Assembly (NCBI GenBank): GCA_963578805.1
Contig: CAUZDY010000004.1
Location: 59,498-123,497, forward strand
From: CAUZIB01 sp963578805
GTDB lineage: Bacteria; Acidobacteriota; Vicinamibacteria; Vicinamibacterales; UBA8438
Direction of reading: 5' to 3'
DNA length: 64,000 nt
Both the position numbers and the translations under genes were made by a program. Positions 26,096 through 35,268 of the stretch are shown here, piece after piece (the first letter of the stretch is position 1; each line of letters opens with the position of its first letter). The notes below the pieces were generated by a model. It ran no database searches. It saw only the letters and a program-made list of their open reading frames with translations, and was not told the origin of the DNA.

Positions 26096-28620
26096 GGCTC
26101 CCCCTCAACCGCACGCAGGAGGAGCTCCTGTGCCCGTTCGTAGGTGGGCGCGATTTCGAGGGCACTGAGCACCGCGTGCTTGGCTGCGTCAGACCGTCCG
26201 GCGAGCAGCAGACTCTCGGCAAGGTCACAGTACACACCAACCCGGTCGACCGGCCCTATGGCCAACGTGACCTCGAACTCGAAGATCGCCTGGTCTACGT
26301 CTCCCCCAGCCAACGCCATGCGACCCAATGCGTGGTGAGAGACCGGATCGAAGGGATCAATTCCGATCACGCGGTCGTATGCCAGGGCCATGCGTGCCTG
26401 GTCACCGGCCTCCTCGGAGAGCGCGGCCAAATCGCGAACGGCTTCGATTGATGTCGCGTCGTACTCAAGGAGCCGCTCTAGCTCTCGCATCGCGCGTTCC
26501 CGATCTCCAAGCTCCTGCGCAATCCCAGCCATAACGCCGCGTGGACTCTCGATCCCAGTGGCTTGAGGCGCGAGGTTCGCCGCACGCTCGAGGAACTCGA
26601 GCGCATCCATGAGTTCCCCAGCGGCCCGGAGGGCCATCCCATACGAGAACTGCGCCGGGTAGCTCTCGGGGTGCTCTACCGCCAGCCGTCCGAGTTCAGC
26701 AATGCCGTCCTCAGACCCGGGATCAGGTGCCGGTCCGTTCGGCGGACGCAACGCGCGACGCAGGTCGCCGAACTCTTGCTCCACCGCTTCGTCGAAGCTC
26801 GCCTGCAGCGTGTCAAAGCTCAATCCGATACGCGCCAGAGCCTCATCAGTCTCGACCCCGTCGGCGTAGGCCTTAACCAACTCCTGAAGCTTCGGTTCAC
26901 CGTGGGTGTCTACGATATGCTCGACCAGCACGGATGCCTGAAAGTACGACATCGATATCGTTGCCGGTCGCGAGAATCCACTATTCAGCTCGCGGATCGG
27001 AAGAATCGCGCCGTCGTTGAGGGCGTGGGCAAAGGACATCGCTTGGTCCCGCCCCCATTCGAGTCGCTTCCGCTTTTCCTCGTACGTTGAGATGCCCTCA
27101 CTGAGCCATCGTGGCAGGCGGTTACCCGACATCTGAAGTGTGATCACATGCGCGATTTCATGCCAGAGAGTCGACCGCCAGTTGAAAGCACCAGGTGGGA
27201 GCGCGCGGGGCGAATCCATCGTCACGACCCGGCCAAAACAGGCGCCCAATGCCCCAATCATGCCCGGTAGTCCGAGGTTCCGCACGGCGAAATCGTCATG
27301 ACGTGGAAACACCTCGATCAGGATCGGACCAGCGACGTCGATGCCGTAGCGAGCCGACAACTCGTCAAGCGCCTCCTGAGCGAGGGCGAGCACATACTCA
27401 CTTAGTACCGCAGCCTCATCGCGATGCAGCCGAAGAATCACGTCGCCACGCTCGAACGTCTGGAATTCGTCAAGCGTGTCCATCATGTTCAGCAGATTAA
27501 AGGTAATCAAATTAAACGGATCGTCGGCAAATGCCTGCTCCAGAGCTTCACGCGCACCCCGCTCGTCCCCAGTTCTCAGCAGGTGCATAGCCAGTTCGGC
27601 ATGAATTCGAGGGTTGTTCGGGTCGAGCTCGACCGCGCGCCGAACGAGAGCCACCGCCTCATCGAATCGATAGGCACGGGCGCTATGGCTCCCGACGATC
27701 CGATAAATGTCACCGTAGCCAGGGTTAATCTCAAGAACACGGGCCACCTCCGTCTCGAAGGCATTAACACGATCCTCCAGATACGCCATGGCGGCAACCA
27801 ACGCCCGTGACTCAAGGCTGGCTGGATTAATCTCAAGAGCGCGTTCCACCGACGCTCGTGCAGCGTCGACGTTGCGATCGCCAAGCTCCAGTTCGGCAAG
27901 AAACAGATGAGCCTCGACGAACGTCGGGTTAATCTTCAGCGCTCGCTCGGCCGAGGCGCGTGCCTCCGGCGGATTCTCGTTAACTAGTGAAAGCGCCAGA
28001 CCAAGATGTGCGGGGGCCCACTGGTTATCAAGGTTCAATGCCTCTCGAAACGATTGAACGGCGTCGGCACGGTTGTATTTTTCAAGAAAAAGCTCCGCCC
28101 ACGCCGTCTGCACGGCCGGGTCGCTTGGCGAGGCTGCGGAGGCATCCCGAAAGAAGGCATTCGCATCCCGATAGCGGCCAAGTGCGCGCGACGCAAGCCC
28201 TCCTCGGTAGAAGTCAAGCCCACGGCGGGAACCCACCGCGGCATCGATCACAGCCTGAAAGTACTCGGCCGCCTCCGCGGACCTCCCCGTCCGGGTGAGT
28301 AACCGCGCGAACTCTAGCCCGGCGACGGTCGCGGGATTCGCCTCGGCGATCGGTGCGACAAGGGTTTCGGCATCACGATACTGGCCACTCAGCATCAGGA
28401 CCCGGGCTCGCAGAGCCACCGCGGAAGGGTCATCGTCTGGACGGGTCGACGCCAGTACGATCGCTTCATCGTGTAGGCCGTGCGCCAGCGCAGCCATGGC
28501 TTGTTCATGAAACTGCTGTTCCTGACCCAGCGTGAATCGAGGTTGAGCCTGAAGGCTCACGCCGTCCAAGTAGCCGAGGAGAATGACGGACGCACACAGC
28601 AGGCGCGCTGAATCGGTCAC
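26092..28620 (-). CDS. TPR protein with gluzincin (peptidase MA-like) domain
   Basis: An 842-residue exported protein (signal peptide residues 1-25). Residues about 30-390 are successive TPR units, repeatedly of the form ARASVERALEINPASLESRA. Residues about 400-600 form a metallopeptidase of the MA-like gluzincin type with HEIAHVITLQMSGNRLPRWL; HExxH supplies zinc ligands and the downstream SEGISTYEE supplies the third Glu. Further TPR units fill the C-terminus. It is the first gene of the MoxR/VWA operon and probably acts in the periplasm. Substrate is unknown. Confidence 0.85.
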   Translation of the reverse strand: MTDSARLLCASVILLGYLDGVSLQAQPRFTLGQEQQFHEQAMAALAHGLHDEAIVLASTRPDDDPSAVALRARVLMLSGQYRDAETLVAPIAEANPATVAGLEFARLLTRTGRSAEAAEYFQAVIDAAVGSRRGLDFYRGGLASRALGRYRDANAFFRDASAASPSDPAVQTAWAELFLEKYNRADAVQSFREALNLDNQWAPAHLGLALSLVNENPPEARASAERALKINPTFVEAHLFLAELELGDRNVDAARASVERALEINPASLESRALVAAMAYLEDRVNAFETEVARVLEINPGYGDIYRIVGSHSARAYRFDEAVALVRRAVELDPNNPRIHAELAMHLLRTGDERGAREALEQAFADDPFNLITFNLLNMMDTLDEFQTFERGDVILRLHRDEAAVLSEYVLALAQEALDELSARYGIDVAGPILIEVFPRHDDFAVRNLGLPGMIGALGACFGRVVTMDSPRALPPGAFNWRSTLWHEIAHVITLQMSGNRLPRWLSEGISTYEEKRKRLEWGRDQAMSFAHALNDGAILPIRELNSGFSRPATISMSYFQASVLVEHIVDTHGEPKLQELVKAYADGVETDEALARIGLSFDTLQASFDEAVEQEFGDLRRALRPPNGPAPDPGSEDGIAELGRLAVEHPESYPAQFSYGMALRAAGELMDALEFLERAANLAPQATGIESPRGVMAGIAQELGDRERAMRELERLLEYDATSIEAVRDLAALSEEAGDQARMALAYDRVIGIDPFDPVSHHALGRMALAGGDVDQAIFEFEVTLAIGPVDRVGVYCDLAESLLLAGRSDAAKHAVLSALEIAPTYERAQELLLRAVEGEP

Positions 28621-28680
28621 TGCAATTGATTATAGCTACGTCGGCCTGGCACGCATGTACTCATCCGCGCCCCAGCAACC

Positions 28681-29355
28681 TCAAGCGTCTGAGCGGTTCT
28701 TCTGAAAGGTCACCAACGACCAAAGCTTGGGAACGTTAACTCGCTCGATCGAGAGCGGCTCAAACCCCGACTGGGCTATAAAACCAGGCAGGTCGACGTC
28801 GGCCTTGAAGCCGATGTGCACTGTGAGGGGGGAGATCAGTCGCTCGGCCCGCGACAACAGGGGATTCTCGCTCAAAAAGTGGTTAAGCACCACGACATGC
28901 CCGCCCACCCGACACACGCGGTGCATCTCACGAACAACTCTGACCGGATCGGGTACGACGCTAATGACGTAAGGCGCATAGACGAGGTCAAACGACTCGT
29001 CGTCAAACTCGAGATCGGCGGCATCCATTTTGACCAGTTCAACGTTGCTGACGCCATGGTCGGCAAGTCGCCGTGTGGCCTTCCTCAGCATCGACGACGA
29101 AAAGTCGATGCCGGTGATGCGGCAATGCTTGGGATAGAGCAGAGCGTTGATCCCTGTGCCGACACCTACCTCAAGAACGCTATCACCGGGAGTGATCGGG
29201 AGGCGGGGCATCGCCTCCAGACGCCCAGCATGGAGCGTGGGCCCAAAGAAGTAGTCGTACCACGAAGAAATGTCAGCGTAGACTTCTCTGACAAATTCGT
29301 TCTCGACGTCCGTGACCGACAAAGCGCGGTGTGCAGGATCCGATGACGCCAACAC
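28681..29355 (-). CDS. Class I SAM-dependent methyltransferase, PmtA/UbiE-like
   Basis: A 224-residue methyltransferase. Motif I is VLEVGVGTGINALLYP, motif II IDFSSSMLRKA, motif III VKMDAADLEFDDESFDLVYAP, and the C-terminal part GFKADVDLPGFIAQSGFEPL resembles phosphatidylethanolamine N-methyltransferases of the PmtA type. The open frame continues upstream to 29544 but passes through nonamer repeats encoding VKWVKRVKK, so a later start is likely. GTG 29355 is chosen with moderate confidence. It lies 60 bases upstream of the TPR-peptidase gene on the same strand. Confidence 0.75.
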   Translation of the reverse strand: MLASSDPAHRALSVTDVENEFVREVYADISSWYDYFFGPTLHAGRLEAMPRLPITPGDSVLEVGVGTGINALLYPKHCRITGIDFSSSMLRKATRRLADHGVSNVELVKMDAADLEFDDESFDLVYAPYVISVVPDPVRVVREMHRVCRVGGHVVVLNHFLSENPLLSRAERLISPLTVHIGFKADVDLPGFIAQSGFEPLSIERVNVPKLWSLVTFQKNRSDA

Positions 29356-29415
29356 TCCGCCGTTCTGTCCTGAGTCACCACCTTGGAGCAGCGATATCAA
29401 ATAGTTCCGGCCCTT

Positions 29416-29442
29416 CTTAACCCGCTTAACCCACTTAACCCG
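29416..29442. repeat. Nonamer tandem repeat upstream of the methyltransferase
   Basis: Three exact-period nonamers, cttaacccg, cttaaccca and cttaacccg, are preceded by a partial unit. They lie 60 bases upstream of the proposed methyltransferase start. Confidence 0.75.
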
Positions 29443-30022
29443 GAAGACTATAGCGTGTCGTGTTATCGACCGCAAGATCGTCAGACTGGTTGGGTCGCAA
29501 TCGCGGCAACCTCCCAGTTGTGATTCTGTATCGTACCGCAACAACCATTCACAAACCTACCCCGAGACGGATAAAACGTCGTGCGTAGGGCGCCAAACAG
29601 TCGGGTAATGACATAAATATCGTCCGTTTTTCTACCTGTCTGGGAATTCCGCGTTGGACTGAGCGGCAAGCGGTACCGCCGTCTCCCCGTGTATCGACTG
29701 GACAGTCTCCAGCATGGTAGCCGGTCCGGCGCCACAGTTCACTCCAAATTAACTGAGGCGCCGGCAGCGACCACTCGTGTGATAGACCTCTCGGGACTCG
29801 CGCCGTCGGAAGTAGTATCCCGGCACGTTCGGTGGATTCGCTCGACTAAGCCCAGAGTAAGAACATTCAGAGCGTCAAACGAACGGTTCAGAAATACCCC
29901 ATACGTGTAGGGCATGGTCCCGATTGCCCCATTACAGACAGGCATACGCGCGTTCGATCGCACTTGAGAAAGATTATATCTCGTAAGTTCTTTAATTATA
30001 ACATCTTGGAAGATATCTTCGT
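29443..30022. other. Intergenic region between methyltransferase and LytS-type kinase
   Basis: No convincing gene is present. Only short frames without family resemblance occur on either strand. The last 60 bases are AT-rich, with AGATTATATCT (29971-29981, AGAT/ATCT arms) and the perfect palindrome GAAGATATCTTC (30009-30020) immediately upstream of the kinase promoter, both plausible regulator sites. Confidence 0.5.
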
Positions 30023-30052
30023 TTGACAGTGTGCCAGACCGATCGCTATAGT
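30023..30052 (+). promoter_or_regulatory. Promoter of the LytS/LytTR/lepB operon
   Basis: A consensus -35 TTGACA (30023-30028), an 18-base spacer and TATAGT (30047-30052). The predicted start site falls at about 30059, directly at the GTG 30061, so the kinase mRNA is probably leaderless. Confidence 0.7.
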
Positions 30053-30060
30053 GACACCAG

Positions 30061-31377
30061 GTGCCACAGGAAGCCCGTTTTCTCACGGCGGCCCAGTTCC
30101 TACTGACAACCCTAGTCGTAAAACTGGCGGTGGTAGCCACGCTGGCCACAATGCTGGTCAGGTTCCGGCAGTTCAAACGCATTTTGTTAACCGAGAAGCG
30201 AGCCTGGCGCGAGCGGCTCATCTTCGCGTTTAGTCTTGGTATTCCCCTGAGCGGCGGAGTCGCCGCCAGACTCCTTCTGAACTACGACGCCGGCGACCTC
30301 TCACTCGCCGGGTCATTTCTCGCGGGTCTTATCGCTGGACCCTACGCTGGTGCGATTGTGGGGGCCCTGACGGGAACGCCGGCGCTCATCGCAGGCGAGG
30401 CGATCGCGATGCCGTTCGCGGTCGGGTGTGGTTTCGCAGGCGGCGGACTGCGCGAGGTCTGCCCCAAAGACGCGATTTGGCATTTCTCGCCATTGTTTTT
30501 CATCGATCTGAACCGTCACGCCTGGCGCATGATCCGTTTCAAGCTGGACTGGCTCATGATTCTTCTCGCCGCACCGATCGGACTCGAGCTACTGAGACAA
30601 GCACTTGGCGCGCGCTTCGGCGACCATCTTTTCTACATGGCACCGCTCAATGTCTGGCTGGGTGTCTTGGTCATCCTGGCCACGGTCCTCAGCGTGGCGA
30701 TCCCGATCAAAATTTGGAACACGGCACGGATCGAGCATCGCCTTCAGGAGCAAGAAAAGCTGCTGATGTCGTCCCGTGTCGAGGCTCTGGCAAACCAGAT
30801 CAATCCGCACTTCTTGTTCAACACTCTCGCTTCGATTTCATCGCTCATTCGGTCTCAACCGGAGACCGCCCGTACGCTGATCGTCAAGCTGTCCGGGCTA
30901 CTTCGGCGTCTATTGAAGAGCCAAGAACAGTTCGTGACATTGAAGGAAGAACTTGCGTCGATTGACGAGTACCTCGACATCGAGACTGTCCGTTTCGGCC
31001 CGACCCTAGTGGTCAAGAAAGACATCAGCCCCGATAGTCTCGACCTCATCATGCCCAGTATGTTGCTGCAACCGCTCGTCGAGAACGCTATCAAGCACGG
31101 CATCGGACAGAAGATTGGAGGGGGCCAGATCACGATCCGAAGCCGCCGAGAGCCTGGTCAAACCGTGATCGAGGTTGTGGACAACGGCAGCGGTATGAAC
31201 GAGGCCGAGCTTGACCCTCGCCAGTCTGGCGGGATTGGACTACGCAACGTCGATGAGCGGTTGCGGGTAATCTACGGCGCGGACTACCATCTCAAAATTG
31301 AGAGTTCACGCGGTCAGGGTACGTGCACCCGTATACAGATCCCCGAACTCGATGTACCGCAGAGCGCCTCCGCCTAA
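30061..31377 (+). CDS. LytS-type sensor histidine kinase
   Basis: A 438-residue membrane kinase. Residues 1-200 contain the 5TM-LYT receptor region (AAQFLLTTLVVKLAVVATLA, then GSFLAGLIAGPYAGAIVGAL). Residues about 235-310 are the HisKA_7/His_kinase domain with the phosphoacceptor in NQINPHFLFNTLASISSLI. The C-terminal HATPase has LQPLVENAIKHGI and VVDNGSGM plus GGIGLRNVDERL. It pairs with the LytTR regulator that follows after two bases. No ribosome site precedes GTG 30061, in keeping with a leaderless transcript. The signal is unknown. Confidence 0.92.
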   Translation: MPQEARFLTAAQFLLTTLVVKLAVVATLATMLVRFRQFKRILLTEKRAWRERLIFAFSLGIPLSGGVAARLLLNYDAGDLSLAGSFLAGLIAGPYAGAIVGALTGTPALIAGEAIAMPFAVGCGFAGGGLREVCPKDAIWHFSPLFFIDLNRHAWRMIRFKLDWLMILLAAPIGLELLRQALGARFGDHLFYMAPLNVWLGVLVILATVLSVAIPIKIWNTARIEHRLQEQEKLLMSSRVEALANQINPHFLFNTLASISSLIRSQPETARTLIVKLSGLLRRLLKSQEQFVTLKEELASIDEYLDIETVRFGPTLVVKKDISPDSLDLIMPSMLLQPLVENAIKHGIGQKIGGGQITIRSRREPGQTVIEVVDNGSGMNEAELDPRQSGGIGLRNVDERLRVIYGADYHLKIESSRGQGTCTRIQIPELDVPQSASA

Positions 31378-31379
31378 TC

Positions 31380-32165
31380 ATGATGATTCGAACGGTCGTG
31401 GTCGACGACGAGAATCCCGCGCGGAACGAGCTGTGCTTTCTGCTCGAACAACTGGACGATGTCGACGTCGTCGGCCAGGCCAGCAACGGTCTCGATGCGA
31501 TGGAGATTATCCGAAAACAGCAGCCCGACCTTGTGCTGCTTGATATCCAGATGCCGGGACGAACCGGATTCGAAGTGACGCGGGAGCTGTTGATCCGAGA
31601 AGTTGACGCCCAGATCGTGTTCGTGACGGCCTACGACCAGTACGCCATCGAGGCGTTCGAGGTGAACGCAGTCGACTATCTGTTAAAACCGGTCGAAGCG
31701 CGCCGGCTGCAGCAGAGCATCGAACGGGTCAAACGTCGTCTGACGTCGAAGCGTGACACCGCTCAGAATAGAGTTGACGATCAGCAGCTGGAGCGGGTCT
31801 TGCAGCAAGTTAGCCAACGGCGGACGCAGCGTGAGCGCATCGCGCTCAAGGTGGGCGAGCGCTTTCAGCTGGTACCATCTGACGATATTATGTATGCGTC
31901 ACTAGTCGACGATGCGATCACGGTCGTGGCTGGTTGCTTGACTGGAACGTCGAACTTTCGCACTCTAGATGAGCTGCAGTCTAACCTAGATGCTGAGATT
32001 TTTTGGCGGGTGCACCGATCGCACCTCGTGAACATCAATAAGGTAAAGGAGATCGTCCCGTGGTTCAGTCGGAACTACATCCTGAAGATGAAGGACGCCA
32101 AGGCGACGGAGATTCCGGTCAGCCGAGCCCAGACGAAACGGCTCCGCGAGTATCTGAGTCTGTAA
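31380..32165 (+). CDS. LytTR family response regulator
   Basis: A 261-residue regulator. The receiver domain (residues 1-120) has the acidic pocket VVVDDE and phosphoacceptor in LVLLDIQMPG, with VTAYDQYAIEAFEVNAVDYL and the KP dipeptide after it. A Gln/Arg-rich linker leads to the LytTR DNA-binding domain (KVGERFQLVPSDDIMYASL to FWRVHRSHLVNINKVKEIVP). ATG 31380 follows the kinase stop by two bases; the ATG at 31383 is equivalent. Confidence 0.93.
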   Translation: MMIRTVVVDDENPARNELCFLLEQLDDVDVVGQASNGLDAMEIIRKQQPDLVLLDIQMPGRTGFEVTRELLIREVDAQIVFVTAYDQYAIEAFEVNAVDYLLKPVEARRLQQSIERVKRRLTSKRDTAQNRVDDQQLERVLQQVSQRRTQRERIALKVGERFQLVPSDDIMYASLVDDAITVVAGCLTGTSNFRTLDELQSNLDAEIFWRVHRSHLVNINKVKEIVPWFSRNYILKMKDAKATEIPVSRAQTKRLREYLSL

Positions 32166-32224
32166 CGTCGCCGTTGACGCCCGAAGCCTCGTCGCTGACG
32201 CGGCAGGAGCTCGAGAGGAAGAGG

Positions 32225-32830
32225 ATGGAAGGCCCCGAGCCTGACGGCGACCTCGTCGTAGCGACAATACAGCTCGAACAAAATCGTGTTGCTCGGCGAG
32301 GCATGCTGTTCTCGCGCGTGGGCGAAGAATTACTGGCCTGGCTCAAAACCTTTGCGTCGGCGGCCGTTTACGCCACCCTGATCGTCACCTTCGGATTCCA
32401 AGTGGCGCGGGTCGAGGGTAAAAGCATGGAGCCGACCCTCCAGGATCAAGATCGGCTGATCGTGAACAAAGCAACCTACCGCTTCTTTGGTCAGCCCAAG
32501 CGGGGTGACATCGTTATGTTGTTTTACCCGCGCGATCCAGACAAATCGTTCGTCAAACGTGTCGTCGCCGAAGAGGGTGACACCGTGAGGATTGAGGACG
32601 GCCAAGTGTATGTCAACGAGGTGCTCCAGCCCGACCTCTTCGTGCCTCCGGAGTTCAGAAGCCATGAGGACCACGGCCCAGAGGTTGTTCAGGAGTCGTA
32701 TTACTTTGTGATGGGTGACCACCGGAACAACAGTTCCGACAGCCGCCATTGGGGACAAGTGCCTGAGAAGTACATCATCGGGCGAGTCCAGCTTCGGTGG
32801 TGGCCACTGACCGACGCACGACTCTTCTAG
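32225..32830 (+). CDS. lepB: Signal peptidase I
   Basis: A 201-residue membrane peptidase that removes signal peptides. One membrane segment (FASAAVYATLIVTFGFQV) is followed by the catalytic Ser in VEGKSMEPTLQ and the catalytic Lys in SFVKRVVAEEGD. The conserved box GDHRNNSSDSRHWGQVP lies near the C-terminus. The ATG 32225 is preceded by GAGGAAGAGG; the open frame upstream to 32060 overlaps the regulator gene. It lies 59 bases after the LytTR gene and probably shares its promoter. Confidence 0.92.
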   Translation: MEGPEPDGDLVVATIQLEQNRVARRGMLFSRVGEELLAWLKTFASAAVYATLIVTFGFQVARVEGKSMEPTLQDQDRLIVNKATYRFFGQPKRGDIVMLFYPRDPDKSFVKRVVAEEGDTVRIEDGQVYVNEVLQPDLFVPPEFRSHEDHGPEVVQESYYFVMGDHRNNSSDSRHWGQVPEKYIIGRVQLRWWPLTDARLF

Positions 32831-32864
32831 GATCTAGACGGGGAGGCCGGCCCTCGTCGCTCGC

Positions 32865-34697
32865 CTACCGCTCCGTAGAAGCGGCCGTGTAGAGACCTTC
32901 AATAACCTCCTGGTACTTCTCAACGACTACTCGGCGTCGCACCTTTAGGGTTGGTGTCAGTTCGCCAGACGCCACGCTGAACTCGGTGGGCAATAACTCG
33001 AAATTCTTGATCTGCTCGTACCGCGGGAGCTCAGTGTTGACGTGACCGATAGCCACCTCGAAGAGCGCCCGAACGTCGTCGCGGACAACCAGTGTGGCCG
33101 GATCGATTTCGGCAGGAAGTGAAACCATGGCTGCAACGGTTGCAAACTCTGGCACGATCAGCGCCGACACGAAATGACGGTTGTCACCAATGAGCACCGC
33201 TTCCGCCACGAGCGGGTCCTGCTTGAGTCGCTGCTCGATCGGTTGCGGCGCAATGTTCTTTCCACCGGCCGTGACCAATAGTTCCTTCTTGCGACCGGTG
33301 ATGCGAAGATACCCCGCATCATCTAGGTGACCGATATCGCCCGTATGGAACCAGCCATCCTTGATCGCCTCAGCAGTCGCTTCCGGCTGCTGATAGTAGC
33401 CAAGCATGAGGTTAGGGCCACGCGCCAGGATTTCACCATCTCCGGCGATCCGAAGCTTGACACGTGGCAGCGCTTTTCCCACCGTCCCGAGGCAGGGGGC
33501 ACCTTCCGGATTCACCGTCAAGACCGGTGCCGTCTCCGTGAGACCGTACCCTTCAAGGACCGGAATACCTACCGCAAAGAGGAACTCTGCGACCATCAGT
33601 GAGAGCGGCGCCCCACCTGAAATGACAAAACGAAGGCGACCACCCGTTCGCTCTCGGATCTTGGAGAGCACCAGTCGGTCAGCCAGTCCGTGCTGCACGC
33701 GAGTGGCCAGAGACGGCTTTCGTCTCTCTAAACAGGCACGTGCCCGCTGAAGACCGACGCCGAGCGCCCACTGGAACAGTCTTTGTCTCAGCGGCGGTGC
33801 CTGCGAGACGGCGTCGAGGATCCGGGCGCGCAGCTTCTCGAAAACCCGTGGGACACCGGTCATCACCGTCGGACCGACGCGCCTCATATCTCGAGCCACT
33901 GTCTCCAACGACTCGGCAAAGGTCACAGTTGCGCCGTTGTAGAGATAGAGGTAGACAACCTGCCGCTCCAGTGCGTGACACAGCGGAAGAAATGACAGCG
34001 CGTCATCGGTATCACTAACGGTGATCATTGTGCCGGCGTCGATCACGTTTGCCACGATCGCACCGTGCGTCAGCATGACGCCCTTGGGATCGCCCGTCGT
34101 ACCCGATGTGTAGATAATCGTAGCGAGCTGGTCCGCGCTGATCGCAGAGGCAGCCTCCTTGAATTCTCGCGCCAGGCCGTCTTCCACCATCAACCGACGA
34201 TGCCCCCGCCGTTCTACATCTGTAAAACTGACCTCGCTGTGTAATGCCGAGTCGGCCTCCACCCTGCCGCTGTCGGCGTCGATGACGACGACCGTCTCTA
34301 GATCATCCAGGCCAGACTGTATCGCCCGAACCTTAGCCACCTGCTCCTCATCGGACGCCACGACCGTTCTCGCACCGGAGTCAGCAAGGATGTAGCGGAT
34401 CCGTTCCGCGGTCAGCGTCGGGTAGATCGGGACCGTAACGGCACCGGCTGCAAGCACGCCAAGGTCGACCACCACCCATTCCGGACGCGTCTCGCAGATT
34501 AGGGCCACTCGGTCGCCAGGACTGACGCCAATCTCTTTCAATCCAAGACTGAAGTCGCGAATCTGCTCGAAGAACTGTCGGCTCGATAACGCTTCGATAC
34601 CGACCGGGCTGCACCGCCGAACCAAAGCCGACTTCGGATGGCACCCGGAAAAATGAAACGGCAAGTCAGCAAGCGTACGGATCTCGGTGGTGGTCAT
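32865..34697 (-). CDS. Long-chain acyl-CoA synthetase (AMP-forming, FadD15-like)
   Basis: A 610-residue adenylate-forming ligase. The P-loop is TIIYTSGTTGDPKGVMLTHG, followed by the linker GYGLTETAPVLTVNPEG, the ATP/AMP motif DGWFHTGDIGHLDDAGYLRI and the C-terminal GRKKELLVTAGGKNIAPQPI. It activates fatty acids for degradation or lipid synthesis. Length and motifs match the mycobacterial FadD15 group of long-chain enzymes. It is 69 bases downstream of moaC on the same strand and may be part of a rex-moaC-acyl-CoA ligase transcript. Confidence 0.92.
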   Translation of the reverse strand: MTTTEIRTLADLPFHFSGCHPKSALVRRCSPVGIEALSSRQFFEQIRDFSLGLKEIGVSPGDRVALICETRPEWVVVDLGVLAAGAVTVPIYPTLTAERIRYILADSGARTVVASDEEQVAKVRAIQSGLDDLETVVVIDADSGRVEADSALHSEVSFTDVERRGHRRLMVEDGLAREFKEAASAISADQLATIIYTSGTTGDPKGVMLTHGAIVANVIDAGTMITVSDTDDALSFLPLCHALERQVVYLYLYNGATVTFAESLETVARDMRRVGPTVMTGVPRVFEKLRARILDAVSQAPPLRQRLFQWALGVGLQRARACLERRKPSLATRVQHGLADRLVLSKIRERTGGRLRFVISGGAPLSLMVAEFLFAVGIPVLEGYGLTETAPVLTVNPEGAPCLGTVGKALPRVKLRIAGDGEILARGPNLMLGYYQQPEATAEAIKDGWFHTGDIGHLDDAGYLRITGRKKELLVTAGGKNIAPQPIEQRLKQDPLVAEAVLIGDNRHFVSALIVPEFATVAAMVSLPAEIDPATLVVRDDVRALFEVAIGHVNTELPRYEQIKNFELLPTEFSVASGELTPTLKVRRRVVVEKYQEVIEGLYTAASTER

Positions 34698-34766
34698 CCG
34701 TTAATTCTATTCGCCGGGTCTTAACGGCGACGCTAGGTGCCTGGCGCGACGCACGAGAACACTCCA

Positions 34767-35255
34767 CTAGTCCTGCGTGAAGGTCCCTGACCGGCCACCG
34801 CTCTTCTTGATGAGCCGGATCTCTCCAATGACCATCGTGCGGTCGACCGCCTTCACCATGTCGTAGACGGTCAACGCAGCCATCGTCACAGCTATGAGGG
34901 CCTCCATCTCGACACCGGTCTGCGCTGTGGTCTTGACCCGCGCCTCAATCTCGTAACCATCATCGCACGGTCGAAGGTCTACTTCGACCTGGGTCAGAGG
35001 AATCGGATGACACAAAGGAATCAGGTCGGCTGTCCGCTTTGCAGCCATGATGCCGGCGATCCGAGCCGCCTGCAGCGGGTCTCCCTTGGAAACTGCTCCG
35101 GTCCGGATCAACTTGAGCGCCACCGCCGAGATCTGAATCATGCCTCGCGCCACCGCTTCGCGCGCTGTCACGGCCTTCTCACCAACATCCACCATCCGAA
35201 CGCGACCCTCGGGGTCGATGTGTGACAGTTCCGGCTTGGTCTCGTCATCGGTCAT
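34767..35255 (-). CDS. moaC: Cyclic pyranopterin monophosphate synthase MoaC
   Basis: A 162-residue enzyme that makes cyclic pyranopterin in molybdopterin synthesis. It carries MVDVGEKAVTAREAVARG, the active-site segment LIPLCHPIPLTQVEVDL, EMEALIAVTMAALTVYDMVK and the final DIRLIKKSGGRSG-like end (EIRLIKKSGGRSGTF). The start ATG 35255 (MTDDETKPELSHID) fits the family; the frame reaching 35324 overlaps rex. The nearest users of the cofactor here are formate dehydrogenase (49.6 kb) and the oxidoreductase at 60.1 kb. Confidence 0.94.
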   Translation of the reverse strand: MTDDETKPELSHIDPEGRVRMVDVGEKAVTAREAVARGMIQISAVALKLIRTGAVSKGDPLQAARIAGIMAAKRTADLIPLCHPIPLTQVEVDLRPCDDGYEIEARVKTTAQTGVEMEALIAVTMAALTVYDMVKAVDRTMVIGEIRLIKKSGGRSGTFTQD

Positions 35256-35268
35256 GGGATTCCGGTCA

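Noticed and set aside
29739..30221. 160-residue minus-strand frame over the LytS promoter
   Set aside because: It overlaps the kinase start antisense, shows no recognisable domain and covers a consensus promoter of the opposite strand.
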